From the NCBI GenBank assembly GCA_946886255.1, contig CAMPIG010000250.1, forward strand, positions 1 to 7,110: a stretch of DNA of 7,110 nucleotides, read 5' to 3'. The stretch is from an uncultured Cellvibrio sp. (GTDB lineage Bacteria > Pseudomonadota > Gammaproteobacteria > Pseudomonadales > Cellvibrionaceae). This document shows positions 5,614-7,110 of this stretch, piece by piece (the first letter of the stretch is position 1; each line of letters begins with the position of its first letter). The position numbers and the translations under genes were made by a program. A model generated the notes under the pieces. That model saw only the letters and a list, made by a program, of their open reading frames with translations, ran no database searches and was not told the origin of the DNA.

Positions 5614-6663
5614 ATGTCTAACAGATTGCGTGTAGCCTTGGCTGCTTATGGTATGTCCGGTCGTTTATTCCACGCTCCCTTCATTCAGGCGAATCCTGAT
5701 TTTGAATTGGCGACAATTCTGGAGCGCTCACGCACGGACTCCAAAGCGCAATATCCCGCCGCCAGAATCGTGCGTCACTACGATGAAATTTTGCAAGACC
5801 CCTCTATTAATATTGTCGTGGTTAACACGCCAAACCCCATGCACTACGCCATGACAGAAGCTGCCTTATTAGCAGGCAAACATGTCATCGTTGAAAAACC
5901 TTTTACGCCTACAGTGGCGGAAGGTGAAGCGCTGGTGACACTAGCGCAACAACAGGGTTTGATGTTGTCGGTATACCATAACCGTCGTTTTGCTTCTGGT
6001 TATCGTACGGCGCGTCAATTATTGGCAGAGTCCGGTGTGGGTGAATTAAGAAGTTTTACCATGACCCTTGAGCGTTATAGGCCGCAACCCGGGCCGAAAA
6101 AATGGAAAGAAGAACACAATCCGGCGGCGGGATTGTTTTATGACATGGGGATTCATCTATTGGATGAATCCTTATTGTTATTCGGTTTGCCGCAATCGCT
6201 GACTGCCGATTTACGCATCCAGCGAAAAGCTAGCCAGGTAAATGACTACTTTGATGTACGCCTGGATTATCCCGGCTTCCATGTAAACCTCAAAGGTTCA
6301 TTGCTGGCACGCGAGCCTGCACCTGCCTATGTTATTCACGGCGAAAAAGGGACCTATATCAAACAGCAACAAGATGTTCAGGAGCCGCGCCTGCTTGCCG
6401 GTATAACACCCACCACACCAGAATGGGCGGAGGAGAGTGAGAGTGAGTGGGGTGTCTTGCACAACGATGAAGGCCGACAAAAGTACCCGACAGTGGCCGG
6501 TGATTATCAAGATTTTTACCGAAATGTTCATGCCCATTTATGCGTCAACGAGCATTTACTGACGCCACCACAACAAGCGTTGTCGGCGTTACGTATGCTT
6601 GAGCTTACATTGCTGAGTTCGCAACAACAGCGCACATTGCCAGTGCGTTTTTCTGAAAGCTGA
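5614..6663 (+). CDS. Gfo/Idh/MocA family NAD(P)-dependent oxidoreductase
   Basis: This 349-residue soluble enzyme belongs to the Gfo/Idh/MocA dehydrogenases, which oxidise or reduce sugars, inositols and related polyols with NAD(P). The N-terminal Rossmann domain has AYGMSGRLFHAPF (11-23), where an alanine stands at the first glycine of GxGxxG. VVNTPNPMHY (69-78) and VIVEKPF (91-97) follow, the latter with the cofactor and catalytic lysine K95. The C-terminal domain carries HNRR (122-125) and FYDMGIHLLDE (175-185) with D177 and H181, the expected catalytic pair. The FHAPF and HNRR patterns resemble E. coli YdgJ and the scyllo-inositol dehydrogenase (IolW-like) subgroup, but the substrate cannot be named. 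No sugar transporter or catabolic genes adjoin it. The ATG at 5614 has only a weak GGAT (5604-5607) before it. It may have its own promoter in the 90-nt gap, though none is clear. Confidence 0.93.
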   Translation: MSNRLRVALAAYGMSGRLFHAPFIQANPDFELATILERSRTDSKAQYPAARIVRHYDEILQDPSINIVVVNTPNPMHYAMTEAALLAGKHVIVEKPFTPTVAEGEALVTLAQQQGLMLSVYHNRRFASGYRTARQLLAESGVGELRSFTMTLERYRPQPGPKKWKEEHNPAAGLFYDMGIHLLDESLLLFGLPQSLTADLRIQRKASQVNDYFDVRLDYPGFHVNLKGSLLAREPAPAYVIHGEKGTYIKQQQDVQEPRLLAGITPTTPEWAEESESEWGVLHNDEGRQKYPTVAGDYQDFYRNVHAHLCVNEHLLTPPQQALSALRMLELTLLSSQQQRTLPVRFSES

Positions 6664-6710
6664 CAACAAAATGTGCAATTGGTGTAGATTGGTAACACAT
6701 AAAAGTTTCA

Positions 6711-7073
6711 ATGGTGCTGATGATGGCAAAGGTGACAGTTGTAACAAAAATATTGAATGTTTTATTGCAGTTGATATTGCTGATATCCCTTATAGGATTC
6801 CTGAGCTTTGGCAATCTGTATGGTGTTTTTTGGGCTGTGGTTACCGGCGTAATCCTGTTTGGTGTTAACCGTCGCCAGCGCTGGGCTTACTTTGCATGCG
6901 CAGCCTGGGCGCTGGCGTGCTACCAACTGGCAAAACAAGGTTATGAATTTGAAAGTGTGAAGCGCTGGGTGATGTTGTTGGGGTTTTTGGTTATCGGTTT
7001 GGCAATTTACCTTCACGAAACACTGGGCAAAAAAGCTGCGACAAATAACACACACGAAAGTGATCAAGGTTAA
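6711..7073 (+). CDS. Small hypothetical membrane protein with four predicted helices
   Basis: I do not recognise this family. The product has up to 120 residues and is strongly hydrophobic, with four likely membrane helices at about 8-30, 33-50, 58-74 and 85-102. A basic loop (NRRQRW, about 53-58) lies between helices 2 and 3, and a polar tail (GKKAATNNTHESDQG) follows the last. The pattern resembles short integral inner-membrane proteins of the DUF type. No catalytic motif is visible. In-frame ATG codons stand at 6711, 6720 and 6723. GGTG (6713-6716) lies 6 nt before the last, so the true start may be 6723, which would remove four residues. It begins 47 nt after the oxidoreductase, and a further frame starts 6 nt after its stop. 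The overlapping frames on both strands look like shadows. It is probably a real gene given its length, coherent topology and close spacing, but its function is unknown. Confidence 0.7.
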   Translation: MVLMMAKVTVVTKILNVLLQLILLISLIGFLSFGNLYGVFWAVVTGVILFGVNRRQRWAYFACAAWALACYQLAKQGYEFESVKRWVMLLGFLVIGLAIYLHETLGKKAATNNTHESDQG

Positions 7074-7079
7074 TTGCCT

Positions 7080-7110
7080 ATGCAGCGTTTGATTTCCATT
7101 ATAAAAAACA
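7080..7110 (+). CDS. Start of a further gene (runs off the right edge)
   Basis: An ATG at 7080 opens a frame reading MQRLISIIKN to the window edge, only 6 nt after the stop of the small membrane protein. AAGG (7066-7069) lies 10 nt upstream as a possible ribosome binding site. The basic then hydrophobic opening could begin a signal anchor. Ten codons are too few to identify a family, and the frame could also be fortuitous. Confidence 0.4.
   Translation, partial: MQRLISIIKN

Noticed and set aside
6298..7067. Minus-strand open frames at 6298-6537, 6605-6814 and 6762-7067
   Set aside because: They lie opposite the oxidoreductase and the small membrane gene, have no family resemblance and no good start signals.

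Overview
This window reads as an ordinary chromosomal segment of a gammaproteobacterium. Base composition is mixed, roughly half G+C. The order zapA / small coiled-coil gene, divergent from ygfB-pepP-ubiH-ubiI, is the classic gammaproteobacterial cell-division and ubiquinone neighbourhood. Gene order and protein style recall Cellvibrio-type or Pseudomonas-type organisms, but I cannot fix the genus from the sequence alone. No mobile element, CRISPR array, tRNA or rRNA is visible.

Layout. On the minus strand at the left edge are the first 25 codons of zapA (1-77) and, upstream of it, a 68-residue coiled-coil protein of the TIGR02449/ZapB-like type (107-313). A good sigma70-type promoter (342-370, minus) drives this pair. 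The divergent intergenic region (314-550) also holds three copies of TTATTCA. On the plus strand follow ygfB (551-1129), pepP (1152-2465), ubiH (2511-3782) and ubiI (3779-4999, with an ATGA overlap with ubiH). After these come an MgtC/SapB-family membrane protein (5029-5523), a Gfo/Idh/MocA-family oxidoreductase (5614-6663), a four-helix small membrane protein of unknown function (about 6711-7073) and the first codons of a further gene (7080-7110).

How the genes work together. UbiH and UbiI are paralogous FAD monooxygenases that hydroxylate different ring positions during aerobic ubiquinone synthesis, and their stop/start overlap suggests coupled translation. PepP is a dimetal Xaa-Pro aminopeptidase and YgfB a small acidic UPF0149 protein. 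Both are customary neighbours of ubiH, although no shared pathway is obvious. All plus-strand genes lie close together (gaps of 22, 45, -4, 29, 90, 47 and 6 nt), with no convincing terminator between them. The first four, and probably the MgtC-like gene, could be one transcript. The link to the oxidoreductase and the downstream membrane gene is less certain.

I found no convincing undescribed system. The points most worth a second look are a ten-codon mini-ORF whose stop overlaps the start of the MgtC-like gene, the repeated TTATTCA motif beside the zap-side promoter, the perfect GC-rich hairpin in the 3' end of ygfB, and the uncharacterised membrane gene pair at the right edge.
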